Source: Pontibacter liquoris
GTDB lineage: Bacteria > Bacteroidota > Bacteroidia > Cytophagales > Hymenobacteraceae
Direction: 5' to 3'
NCBI RefSeq assembly: GCF_022758235.1
Contig: NZ_JALEBG010000001.1
Span: forward strand, 2,108,001-2,172,000
Length of the DNA: 64,000 nucleotides
The notes under the pieces were generated by a model. That model saw only the letters and a list, made by a program, of their open reading frames with translations, had not been told where the DNA came from and made no database searches. Positions within the stretch are counted from its first letter, which is position 1; each line of letters starts with the position of its first letter. The position numbers and the translations under genes were made by a program. Positions 15,564 to 22,592 of this stretch are shown here, piece after piece.

Positions 15564-16490
15564 ATGAAAATCTACCTTTCTCTCTTAGTGCTTTTGCTGT
15601 TGGCAGGCTGTGAGCAGAACTTAACGCTGACGTTACCCGAAGGAGAAGTGCAACTGGTGGTGGAAGGCCACATCGAGCAGAACGCGCCGCCGGTGGTGAT
15701 TCTGACGCGCTCAGTGCCGGTGTTTTCAACTATCTCGCCGGAAGAACTGCAAAAAAGCTTTGTGCATGATGCCCAGGTTGTCATCACCTCGCAGGGGCAG
15801 GATTATGTGCTGCAGGAAGTTTCTTCTGCTGCGTTCACTCCGGAGTTAATGCAGGCCGTATCGGCGCAACTGGGTATTCCGGCCGCTTTGCTCGGCAGCC
15901 AGAACGGCTTTTTATACTATGTCTATACCTCGGATGAGCTGAAAGGGCAGCTGGGTGGCAGCTACCAGCTGCGCATCAGCCAGGGAGGACACGTGCTCAC
16001 CGCTACAACCACCATTCCGCAACTCAATCCGCTGGACTCGCTCTGGACCGTGCCGCACCCCGATCCGGCGCAGGACAGCTTGGTGAATTTATACTACCGC
16101 TATACTGATCCGGATACGCTGGGCAACAGCATCCGCTATTTTACAAAACGCAACAGCGAGCCCTTTTATCCTGGCTACTTTTCGTCAGTTTTTAACGATG
16201 AACTGGTAAATGGCAGCAGCATCAGCTTTCCGCTGGACCGCGGTGAGCCAAAAGGACAAGTGAAATTAGACCAGGACCTCTACAGCTACTTCGGAAAAGG
16301 TGATACCATCATGGTGCGCTGGGCCGCCATCGATTTGCCCCATTACCGCTTCTGGAGCACGCTGGAGGCCGAGCAGAGCAACAACGGCAGCCCAGTCAGT
16401 TCACCCAACACCGTGCGCTCCAACATCACAGGTGGCTTTGGCATTTGGGGCGGTTATGCGGTGAGCTATTATACTTTGATCGTAAAATAA
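15564..16490 (+). CDS. DUF4249 family lipoprotein
   Basis: Predicted surface or periplasmic lipoprotein with signal MKIYLSLLVLLLLAGC (lipobox LAGC, Cys16). The body starts with an immunoglobulin-like strand pattern (LVVEGHIEQNAPPVVILTRS) and then a central domain (QLGGSYQLRISQGGHVLTATTTIPQL), as in DUF4249. The family is encoded after TonB receptors across the Bacteroidota and is thought to act as an accessory lipoprotein; its molecular role is not established. The start codon is 2 bp after the receptor stop, so the pair is one operon. It is convergent with the TetR gene 22 bp away, and no obvious terminator separates them. Confidence 0.85.
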   Translation: MKIYLSLLVLLLLAGCEQNLTLTLPEGEVQLVVEGHIEQNAPPVVILTRSVPVFSTISPEELQKSFVHDAQVVITSQGQDYVLQEVSSAAFTPELMQAVSAQLGIPAALLGSQNGFLYYVYTSDELKGQLGGSYQLRISQGGHVLTATTTIPQLNPLDSLWTVPHPDPAQDSLVNLYYRYTDPDTLGNSIRYFTKRNSEPFYPGYFSSVFNDELVNGSSISFPLDRGEPKGQVKLDQDLYSYFGKGDTIMVRWAAIDLPHYRFWSTLEAEQSNNGSPVSSPNTVRSNITGGFGIWGGYAVSYYTLIVK

Positions 16491-16512
16491 TACCTGTCTT
16501 TGCGGAAAGCGG

Positions 16513-17172
16513 TCAGGAGCGGTCTTCACTTGGGAGTGGCTGCACTAGCAGGGTTTTATCCAGCAGGCTACCCAAATACGTGCTGAGTTGCTTTTTAACC
16601 AGGACCAGGTAAGCCTCTTCGGTCATTTCCTGGGACTTATGCATGCTGCGGAAGTAGTTCAGGTTCAGGACATAGTGATTGATCGTGCCGGCTAGCGTGC
16701 TGATGAGCAGTGTCAGGTCTACATCGGGCTGAAAAACGCCTTTTTTCTGCCCTGCCCGCACAATGGTTTGCAGTAACCTGAAATTACGCTCCCGCAACGT
16801 ATTAAAATATTGTGTGATCTTACTATCGCGGCTCAGCAACTGTACCTGTATTAGCAAGGCATAGTAATACTTGTGCGTGGTCGCCCGGTCGATATATAGT
16901 TCGACCAGCTGGCTGATCTTCTCCGAAGGCGTGAGCTCCTGGTTCAGCACCTGGTCCAGAAACCGGGCCACATTGGAGGTGCGGTATTCCAGGATAGCTT
17001 CCATCAGCAGTTCTTTGGAACCGAAATAGTGGTAGATCATGGCCGAATTCACGCTTCCTTCGCGCGCAATATCCCGGATGGAAGTACCCGCATAGCCCTG
17101 AACGGCAAAGAGCCGCTCGGCTGTTTCGATCAGGTGGATCTGCTTTTCGTTGTAGAACTTGCTTTCGCTCAC
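16513..17172 (-). CDS. TetR/AcrR family transcriptional regulator
   Basis: Dimeric DNA-binding repressor. The N-terminal helix-turn-helix is clear (residues 10-57: IHLIETAERLFAVQGYAGTSIRDIAREGSVNSAMIYHYFGSKELL), followed by a helical ligand-binding domain of about 150 residues. At 219 aa it has normal length. It sits 26 bp downstream of the riboflavin synthase gene on the same strand, so both may share a transcript. Ligand and target genes are not evident; no efflux pump is adjacent. Confidence 0.92.
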   Translation of the reverse strand: MSESKFYNEKQIHLIETAERLFAVQGYAGTSIRDIAREGSVNSAMIYHYFGSKELLMEAILEYRTSNVARFLDQVLNQELTPSEKISQLVELYIDRATTHKYYYALLIQVQLLSRDSKITQYFNTLRERNFRLLQTIVRAGQKKGVFQPDVDLTLLISTLAGTINHYVLNLNYFRSMHKSQEMTEEAYLVLVKKQLSTYLGSLLDKTLLVQPLPSEDRS

Positions 17173-17198
17173 GTTTTACGGATAAGTTTAATCTTGCC

Positions 17199-17783
17199 TT
17201 ACTTGCGCAGCAGCCGCGCCACGTACTTGCCGATAATGTCGAACTCCAGGTTTACGCTGGTACCAGGCTTTACATGCTGCAGGTTGGTATGCTCGTACGT
17301 ATACGGAATGATGGCTACTGAAAAGCGGTCCTCCTGGGAGTTTACCACCGTCAAGCTGATGCCGTTTACGCAGATGGAGCCTTTCTCGACGGTAATATTG
17401 CCCGTGCCGGCATCATAACGAAAGGTAAAAAGCCAGCTGCCGTTCTCGTCAGTCACTGACTCGCATATGCCCGTCTGGTCCACATGGCCCTGCACCACAT
17501 GCCCGTCGAAGCGGCCGTTGGCCTGCATGCAGCGCTCAAGGTTCACCAGGTCACCGGCTTTCATGTCGTTCAGGTTGGTTTTTTGCAGCGTCTCAGCAAT
17601 GGCCGTTACTGTATAGATATCCCCTTCTAGCGCCACCACCGTCAGGCACACTCCATTATGGGCTACGCTCTGGTCTATCTGCAGCTGCTGCGTAAAGGGC
17701 GAGAGCACCGTAATATGCTTGTTGGTATGCTCTTCCCGAATAGCGGTTACCTGGCCCAAGGCCTCTATGATTCCTGTAAACAT
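17199..17783 (-). CDS. ribE: Riboflavin synthase, alpha subunit
   Basis: Catalyses dismutation of two 6,7-dimethyl-8-ribityllumazine molecules to riboflavin, the last step of riboflavin synthesis; homotrimer in the cytoplasm. Two tandem lumazine-binding barrels are visible: repeat 1 starts MFTGIIEALGQV and contains VAHNGVCLTVV, and repeat 2 contains DGHVVQGHVDQTG and KGSICVNGISLTVV. The MFTGIIE start and 194-aa length are standard. The other rib genes are not in the window. A TAnnTTTG box lies about 21 bp upstream. The TetR gene follows on the same strand. Confidence 0.96.
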   Translation of the reverse strand: MFTGIIEALGQVTAIREEHTNKHITVLSPFTQQLQIDQSVAHNGVCLTVVALEGDIYTVTAIAETLQKTNLNDMKAGDLVNLERCMQANGRFDGHVVQGHVDQTGICESVTDENGSWLFTFRYDAGTGNITVEKGSICVNGISLTVVNSQEDRFSVAIIPYTYEHTNLQHVKPGTSVNLEFDIIGKYVARLLRK

Positions 17784-17803
17784 GGCTTGTTGCTTTTGTT
17801 AGT

Positions 17804-17811
17804 CAAATTTA
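17804..17811 (-). promoter_or_regulatory. Candidate -7 promoter box of ribE
   Basis: TAAATTTG on the minus strand (CAAATTTA on plus) matches TAnnTTTG exactly, 20 nt before the ribE ATG, giving a very short leader and no FMN riboswitch. Confidence 0.5.
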
Positions 17812-17985
17812 ACAGCTTCTATACTTTATTTTGCCTTCCGGAATGTCTAAATTCAGAAATAGCAGGTTTTTTCAGTCTTCTATGCTTATTTTCGCAAAAC
17901 AACTACGGCAGAGCCGGCCATTTTACTAAGTATAAGTAGCTGGTCTTAGCTTGTTTCTGCCGGAACGTTAAAAAGTATAAAACAC

Positions 17986-18645
17986 ATGCAAACCGATTCG
18001 TACAGACACAAAGGTATGCGCCGGGCTCTGATCAAAGTGCTGCGCGACAAAGGCATTCGCGATGAGCGCGTTCTGGCGGCCATAGATGCTGTACCCCGGC
18101 ATTACTTCTTCGAGAAAGCCTTTCTGGAACAGGCTTATCAGGACAAAGCCTTCCCCATCGGCGAAGGGCAGACTATTTCGCAGCCTTACACGGTGGCCTT
18201 CCAGACCGAGTTGCTGCAGGTAAAATCCACCGACAAAGTGCTGGAGATCGGCACCGGCTCAGGTTACCAGTGCAGCGTGCTGCTGCAGCTCACGCCCCAC
18301 GTTTATACCATCGAGTATAACCGGGCCCTGTATGAAAAAGCGCTGGTGTTCTTCAAAAAGAATGGGCTCCGGCCTTATACTTTCCACGGCGACGGCTCAC
18401 AGGGTTTGCCGCAGCATGCACCCTATGATAAGATCATTGTCACGGCCGGGGCGCCGGGGGTGCCCAGAAGTCTGGTGCAGCAGCTAAATATAGGCGGTGT
18501 GCTGGTGATACCGGTAGGCAACGAGAAAAGCCAGAAGATGATGCGCATCACGCGCGTGGAGGAAAATGAATTTACGAAGGAGGCCTTCTCCGATTTCAAG
18601 TTTGTGCCCCTGCTTGGCAAATCTGGCTGGGACGCCGAACTATAG
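17986..18645 (+). CDS. pcm: Protein-L-isoaspartate O-methyltransferase
   Basis: Repairs damaged proteins by SAM-dependent methylation of L-isoaspartyl residues. Motifs seen: VPRHYFF, GEGQTISQPYTVAFQTELL (substrate-binding loop), SAM-binding motif I VLEIGTGSGYQCSVL and the post-motif HGDGSQGLPQHAPYDKIIVTAG. At 219 aa it is full length. It begins the group Pcm, hotdog thioesterase and HolD-like protein, though the thioesterase has its own promoter box. The intergenic region upstream (17784-17985) is shared with the divergent ribE gene. Confidence 0.95.
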   Translation: MQTDSYRHKGMRRALIKVLRDKGIRDERVLAAIDAVPRHYFFEKAFLEQAYQDKAFPIGEGQTISQPYTVAFQTELLQVKSTDKVLEIGTGSGYQCSVLLQLTPHVYTIEYNRALYEKALVFFKKNGLRPYTFHGDGSQGLPQHAPYDKIIVTAGAPGVPRSLVQQLNIGGVLVIPVGNEKSQKMMRITRVEENEFTKEAFSDFKFVPLLGKSGWDAEL

Positions 18646-18708
18646 CCCGGGATAAAGAATAAGTGCGCTTACTTTCAGGCAGCATTTTATCCTTTGGGTG
18701 CGGAGGCG

Positions 18709-18716
18709 TATCTTTG
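18709..18716 (+). promoter_or_regulatory. Candidate -7 promoter box of the thioesterase gene
   Basis: TATCTTTG matches TAnnTTTG, 23 nt before ATG 18740. A TTTG at 18693 is too close to be a normal -33 element. Confidence 0.45.
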
Positions 18717-18739
18717 TGCTATAATTATAGCTTAAAGAG

Positions 18740-19270
18740 ATGCGCAAGCAAAAAAAAGTAAAAGATTCTTATGTGATCATGACCGAGTTGGTGTTACCCA
18801 ACGACACCAACACCCTGCACAACCTGATGGGTGGCCGCATGATGCATTGGATGGATATTGTATCGGCCATTGCCGCACAGAAACACTCGAACCGCATTGT
18901 GGTTACGGCCTCCGTAGACAATGTTTCGTTTGCTGAAAGTATAAAACTGGGCAACGTGGTAACCCTGGAGGCAAAGGTTACACGCGCTTTCAACTCCTCG
19001 ATGGAAGTACATATTGTGGTGTATGCCGAAGACATTCCGAGCGGCAAGAAAGTGAAGTCGAACCAGGCCTACTTTACCTTTGTGGCAGTAGACCAGCTGG
19101 GCAACCCGATCGATGTGCCGGAAGCCGTGCCCGAATCAGCCGAAGAGATCGAGCATTATGAGGGCGCTATGCGCCGCCGCCAGCTGCGACTGGTACTGGC
19201 CGGCCGCATGAAACCGAGCGATGCCGACGAGCTGAAGACCTTTTTTGATATTACCGACGAAACATTATAA
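18740..19270 (+). CDS. Hotdog-fold acyl-CoA thioesterase (YciA/BACH-like)
   Basis: Hydrolyses acyl-CoA to free acid and CoA in the cytoplasm. Hotdog features: LVLPNDTNTLHNLMGGRMMHWMD (with the catalytic-region Asn/Asp and helix), then IVVTASVDNVSFAESIKLGNVVTLEAKVTRAFNSSMEVHIVVYAEDIPSG. The 176-aa length and a C-terminal basic region (YEGAMRRRQLRLVLAGRM) match single-domain BACH/YciA-type enzymes. The next gene starts 11 bp downstream, so it is probably co-transcribed. Chain-length preference is unknown. Confidence 0.92.
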   Translation: MRKQKKVKDSYVIMTELVLPNDTNTLHNLMGGRMMHWMDIVSAIAAQKHSNRIVVTASVDNVSFAESIKLGNVVTLEAKVTRAFNSSMEVHIVVYAEDIPSGKKVKSNQAYFTFVAVDQLGNPIDVPEAVPESAEEIEHYEGAMRRRQLRLVLAGRMKPSDADELKTFFDITDETL

Positions 19271-19281
19271 CTTCCACAGGT

Positions 19282-19920
19282 ATGGCAGGACTGCAGGCTG
19301 ACGAACTGAGCATCGATTTTCTGATGAATTTTCTGACCGAGACCTTATACCTGGTCCCGGTGGATGCTGCTGCTATGCCTACACCGCAAGCAGACAAACC
19401 TGTGGCTGTGGCTCCTTCTACTCCAACTGCCAGGGCAGCGCCTGCAGCACCGGTAAAAATCTCCGCCGAAAAGCCTGAAATTCCTGTGATACCGAAACTG
19501 CCGAAGCCGGAAACGGCAACGGTAGCCAAGCCATTGTTTGAAGTTTCGGGCGAGAACCAAAAAGGCGTGGTGGTGCTGGTTACGCTACCCGACGAGGCAT
19601 ACCGTAAATTGCCGCAGCTGGAGTTCCTGCAAAAGATCCTGTATGCCATTGGCCTTCAAAAAGCGGATGTAGCGTATGTGAATAATATTTCAGGGCAGGT
19701 AGCCCGCTTCGAGGACTTGCAGCAAAAGCTGGACGTAAAGTATGTCATCAGTTTTGCCAGCCGCCTCGATACCGAACAGCCGCACGACAAGTTCACGCTC
19801 TACAATCCGGTTAAGATCGGAACCGTACCTGTGGTCTTTTCCCAATCGCTGGCCATGCTCGAAAATGATGTGGAACATAAAAAGAACCTTTGGAATGCGC
19901 TGCGGCAGGTATTCCTTTAG
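19282..19920 (+). CDS. Conserved unknown protein with HolD (Pol III psi)-like C-terminal half
   Basis: Not a named family to me. Seen: an N-terminal helix region (LSIDFLMNFLTETLYLVP, about residues 8-26), an Ala/Pro/Lys-rich linker (28-80), then a compact alpha/beta domain of about 130 residues: strand VVVLVTLPDE, helix LEFLQKILYAIGLQKADVAYV, strand KYVISFAS, then VVFSQSLAMLENDVEHKKNLWNALRQVF. By eye, strand-helix-linker-strand-helix order and the ending 'ALW(x)xL' resemble the psi subunit (HolD) of the DNA polymerase III clamp loader, which ends with a similar helix. This is an unverified fold resemblance; no RimI gene, the usual HolD neighbour in enterobacteria, is nearby. Located 11 bp after the thioesterase gene and followed by a strong terminator. 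Confidence 0.6.
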   Translation: MAGLQADELSIDFLMNFLTETLYLVPVDAAAMPTPQADKPVAVAPSTPTARAAPAAPVKISAEKPEIPVIPKLPKPETATVAKPLFEVSGENQKGVVVLVTLPDEAYRKLPQLEFLQKILYAIGLQKADVAYVNNISGQVARFEDLQQKLDVKYVISFASRLDTEQPHDKFTLYNPVKIGTVPVVFSQSLAMLENDVEHKKNLWNALRQVFL

Positions 19921-19940
19921 GACTCAACAGAAGTACTGAA

Positions 19941-19982
19941 AACAAAAAAGCCTTTCCTGTATGGGAAAGGCTTTTTTGTTTT
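19941..19982. terminator. Bidirectional terminator between HolD-like and TlpA-like genes
   Basis: AACAAAAAAGCCTTTCC (19941-19957) pairs with GGAAAGGCTTTTTTGTT (19964-19980): 17 bp, 6-nt loop, T runs on both strands. Confidence 0.9.
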
Positions 19983-19997
19983 TATATCTGGCAGCTG

Positions 19998-21110
19998 CTA
20001 CTTGAGCAGGGTTGCCAGTTTTTGCTCCAGGTCTTCGCCACGCAATCCTTTGGCAATGATCTTGCCGTCCGGATCGATGAGCACGGTTTGTGGAATGGCA
20101 TCGACGTTGTAGAGCTGCGCCGCGCTGCTTTGCCAACCCTTCAGGTCCGACACATGCGGCCAGGTAAGCTGGTCATCGGCAATCGCTTTCAGCCATTTGT
20201 CTTTCGACTGGTCCAGCGACACGCCAAAGATCTCAAAACCTTTGCCTTTATACTTGTTATACATCTTCACCACGTTCGGGTTCTCTTTGCGGCACGGGCC
20301 ACACCAGCTTGCCCAGAAATCAACCAGCACATACTTGCCGCGCAGAGATGAGAGCGACTTTGTGCCGCCATCCGGCGTTGGCAACGAAATATCCGGGGCC
20401 AGCTGCCCGATAGCTGTGTTGCGGTATGGCTTCAGGCGCTCGTTTAGCAGCAGGGTATACTTTGAGTCGGGGATGTTCTTGTTGAGCAGTGTAGCCATAC
20501 TGTCGGCAAAAGCAAAATCATTCACCGGATCCACCAGCGTAGCTGTACCGAAGGCCGCTACCACCGATTTGGGATGCTGCGCGATAAAGTTTTTCACCTG
20601 CTTCTGCAACGCAGCGTACTCCTGCTGAATGGCTACCATCGAATCGGCCTGTCCGGCTTCTGAAGCCTGCTGGAAACGTTGCTCCAGCTTCATCTGCTGC
20701 ATTTTGGATTCGTTTACCAGCTTGTTGAGCTGCTGAAAAACAACCGACTCTTCCGATCCTTCGATTTTGGCCGTACCGTTGATGTCTTTGGCATCGGCAT
20801 CCAGCTTGATCTTTTCGTTGTCCAGTACCAGCATCAGGCCATTCTGTTGATCGAGGGTGATGCGGTACATGGTCGGCTCTTTCACCGTCCCCTCAAAAGT
20901 AAAGGAGCCATCCTTACCGATCTCCGCTGTGTCGCGGGCAATGAACTGCTGATCGCCCAGCTCCAGCAGGTATACTTTGTTTCCGGCCGCAGCATTCTGC
21001 AGGTGTCCCTGTACCGTATACCCGTCTTCGTTTGAAGTGGATTTATTACCCTGGCAAGCGGCCAGCAAGGCTGTGGCAGCGGCAAATGCGATAAACTTAG
21101 AATATTTCAT
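19998..21110 (-). CDS. TlpA-family thioredoxin lipoprotein with DUF4369 domain
   Basis: Envelope-anchored thiol-disulfide oxidoreductase. The lipoprotein signal is MKYSKFIAFAAATALLAAC (Cys19), so ATG at 21110 is the start; the frame opens 4 codons earlier at 21122, which would overlap the gatB stop. An N-terminal DUF4369 domain (about residues 28-130: GYTVQGHLQNAAAGNKVYLLE) is followed by a helical linker and a C-terminal thioredoxin fold (about 235-370) with the redox motif WASWCGPC (CGPC) and the cis-proline region VDAIPQTVLIDPDG. A role in cytochrome c or oxidative-stress thiol chemistry is typical but inferred. The gene is separated by 11 bp from gatB upstream and may share its transcript. 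Confidence 0.9.
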   Translation of the reverse strand: MKYSKFIAFAAATALLAACQGNKSTSNEDGYTVQGHLQNAAAGNKVYLLELGDQQFIARDTAEIGKDGSFTFEGTVKEPTMYRITLDQQNGLMLVLDNEKIKLDADAKDINGTAKIEGSEESVVFQQLNKLVNESKMQQMKLEQRFQQASEAGQADSMVAIQQEYAALQKQVKNFIAQHPKSVVAAFGTATLVDPVNDFAFADSMATLLNKNIPDSKYTLLLNERLKPYRNTAIGQLAPDISLPTPDGGTKSLSSLRGKYVLVDFWASWCGPCRKENPNVVKMYNKYKGKGFEIFGVSLDQSKDKWLKAIADDQLTWPHVSDLKGWQSSAAQLYNVDAIPQTVLIDPDGKIIAKGLRGEDLEQKLATLLK

Positions 21111-21121
21111 GTCTTTATACA

Positions 21122-22579
21122 TTAAGCGTTGAGGTACTCGCGCAACAATTTGTTTGCCCCTTTCGGATCGGCTTTCCCCTGCGTTTTTTTCATGATCTCG
21201 CCCATGAACATCCCCACCAGCGACTGTTTTCCAGCTTTATACTCCTCCACCTTGGCAGGGTTTTCGGCCAGCACGGCCTCCACAATCTGCGCCAGCTCGC
21301 CCGCATCAGATTGCTGCAGCAGGTTCTGCTGCTCGGCTACCTGCAGGGCATTCAGTTGCGGATGCTCCAGCAGGTACGGAAACACCTGTTTGGCCGCCAC
21401 CGAGTGGCTCACCTTGTTCTCGTCTACTAAAGCAATAAGGCCGGCAATTTGTTCCGGCTGTAGCGGAAAGTCGCGGATGTGCAGCTGCAATTCGTTCAGG
21501 TAGGATTTCACCTGGCCCATTATCCAGTTTGAGGCGGCTTTATAGTTGGTGGTATGCTTGCAAAGCTCCTCAAAGTATAAGGCAATCTCTTTGGCATCCG
21601 TCAGCACAGCGGCATCATAGGCCGGCAGGCCGTATACTTCCACAAAGCGCTTATACAGCTCTTGCGGCAGGCTTGGCATGGCGGCTTTTATACCTTCCAG
21701 CCATTCCTGCTCTATCACCAGCGGCGGCAGGTCGGGCTCCGGGAAGTAGCGGTAATCGTTCAGAGTTTCCTTGGAACGCATGGCCGTAGTATTACCCGTG
21801 TTGGCATCGAAGTTGCGGGTTTCGCCTTCCACTGTTCCGCCATTCTCCAGCACCATGATCTGGCGCTCGATCTCGTGCTCGATGGCGCGCTGCACGTTGC
21901 GGAAAGAGTTCATGTTCTTCACTTCCACTTTGGTGCCCCACAAGGAGGAGTCTTTCAGCATTACAGATACGTTGGCATCACAGCGCAGCGAGCCTTCTTC
22001 CATGTTGCCGTCACAGATGTCGAGGTATTTGACCAGGCGCTTGATCTCGGTCAGGTAATTGAACGCTTCTACCGAATCGCGGATATCGGGCTCCGATACG
22101 ATCTCGATCAGGGGCACGCCGGCGCGGTTGAAGTCCACGAGTGTTTCCGTTTCGCCAGGTAAGTGCATCGATTTGCCGGCATCTTCTTCCATGTGGATGC
22201 GCGTAATACCGATGCGTTTGTCGTTGCCGGCCGCGTCTTTTATGTCCAGGTGGCCAAAAGTACAGATCGGGGTTTTATCCTGCGTGATCTGGTAGCCTTT
22301 CGGAAGATCGGGGTAAAAGTAGTTTTTGCGGGCATAAATATTATGTCGGGTGATCTCGCAGTTCGTAGCCACGCCCATTTTCACGGCCATCTCCACTACC
22401 TTTTTATTCACCTTGGGCAAAGTGCCCGGGTGACCCAGGGTAATGGCGCTCAGGTTGGTATTAGGGAGCATGCCATACTCTGTCGAGTCAGAAGAATAGG
22501 CTTTGCTCTCTGTCAGGAGCTGGGCGTGCACTTCTAAGCCGATAATGGCCTGGTATTTATCTCTGATTGCTGAATCCAT
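21122..22579 (-). CDS. gatB: Asp-tRNA(Asn)/Glu-tRNA(Gln) amidotransferase subunit B
   Basis: Part of the GatCAB complex that amidates misacylated Glu-tRNA(Gln) or Asp-tRNA(Asn). The signatures are unmistakable: YQAIIGLEVHAQLLTESKAYS at the N-terminus, IRDSVEAFNYLTEIKRLVKYLDICDGNMEEGSLRCDANVSV, RNVQRAIEHEIERQ, and the C-terminal helical tail (FMGEIMKKTQGKADPKGANKLL). At 485 aa it is full length. gatA and gatC are not in the window, as is common in Bacteroidota. It sits 13 bp after the alaS stop on the same strand, pointing to a shared transcript. Confidence 0.97.
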   Translation of the reverse strand: MDSAIRDKYQAIIGLEVHAQLLTESKAYSSDSTEYGMLPNTNLSAITLGHPGTLPKVNKKVVEMAVKMGVATNCEITRHNIYARKNYFYPDLPKGYQITQDKTPICTFGHLDIKDAAGNDKRIGITRIHMEEDAGKSMHLPGETETLVDFNRAGVPLIEIVSEPDIRDSVEAFNYLTEIKRLVKYLDICDGNMEEGSLRCDANVSVMLKDSSLWGTKVEVKNMNSFRNVQRAIEHEIERQIMVLENGGTVEGETRNFDANTGNTTAMRSKETLNDYRYFPEPDLPPLVIEQEWLEGIKAAMPSLPQELYKRFVEVYGLPAYDAAVLTDAKEIALYFEELCKHTTNYKAASNWIMGQVKSYLNELQLHIRDFPLQPEQIAGLIALVDENKVSHSVAAKQVFPYLLEHPQLNALQVAEQQNLLQQSDAGELAQIVEAVLAENPAKVEEYKAGKQSLVGMFMGEIMKKTQGKADPKGANKLLREYLNA

Positions 22580-22592
22580 CTGCGTTAACAGC

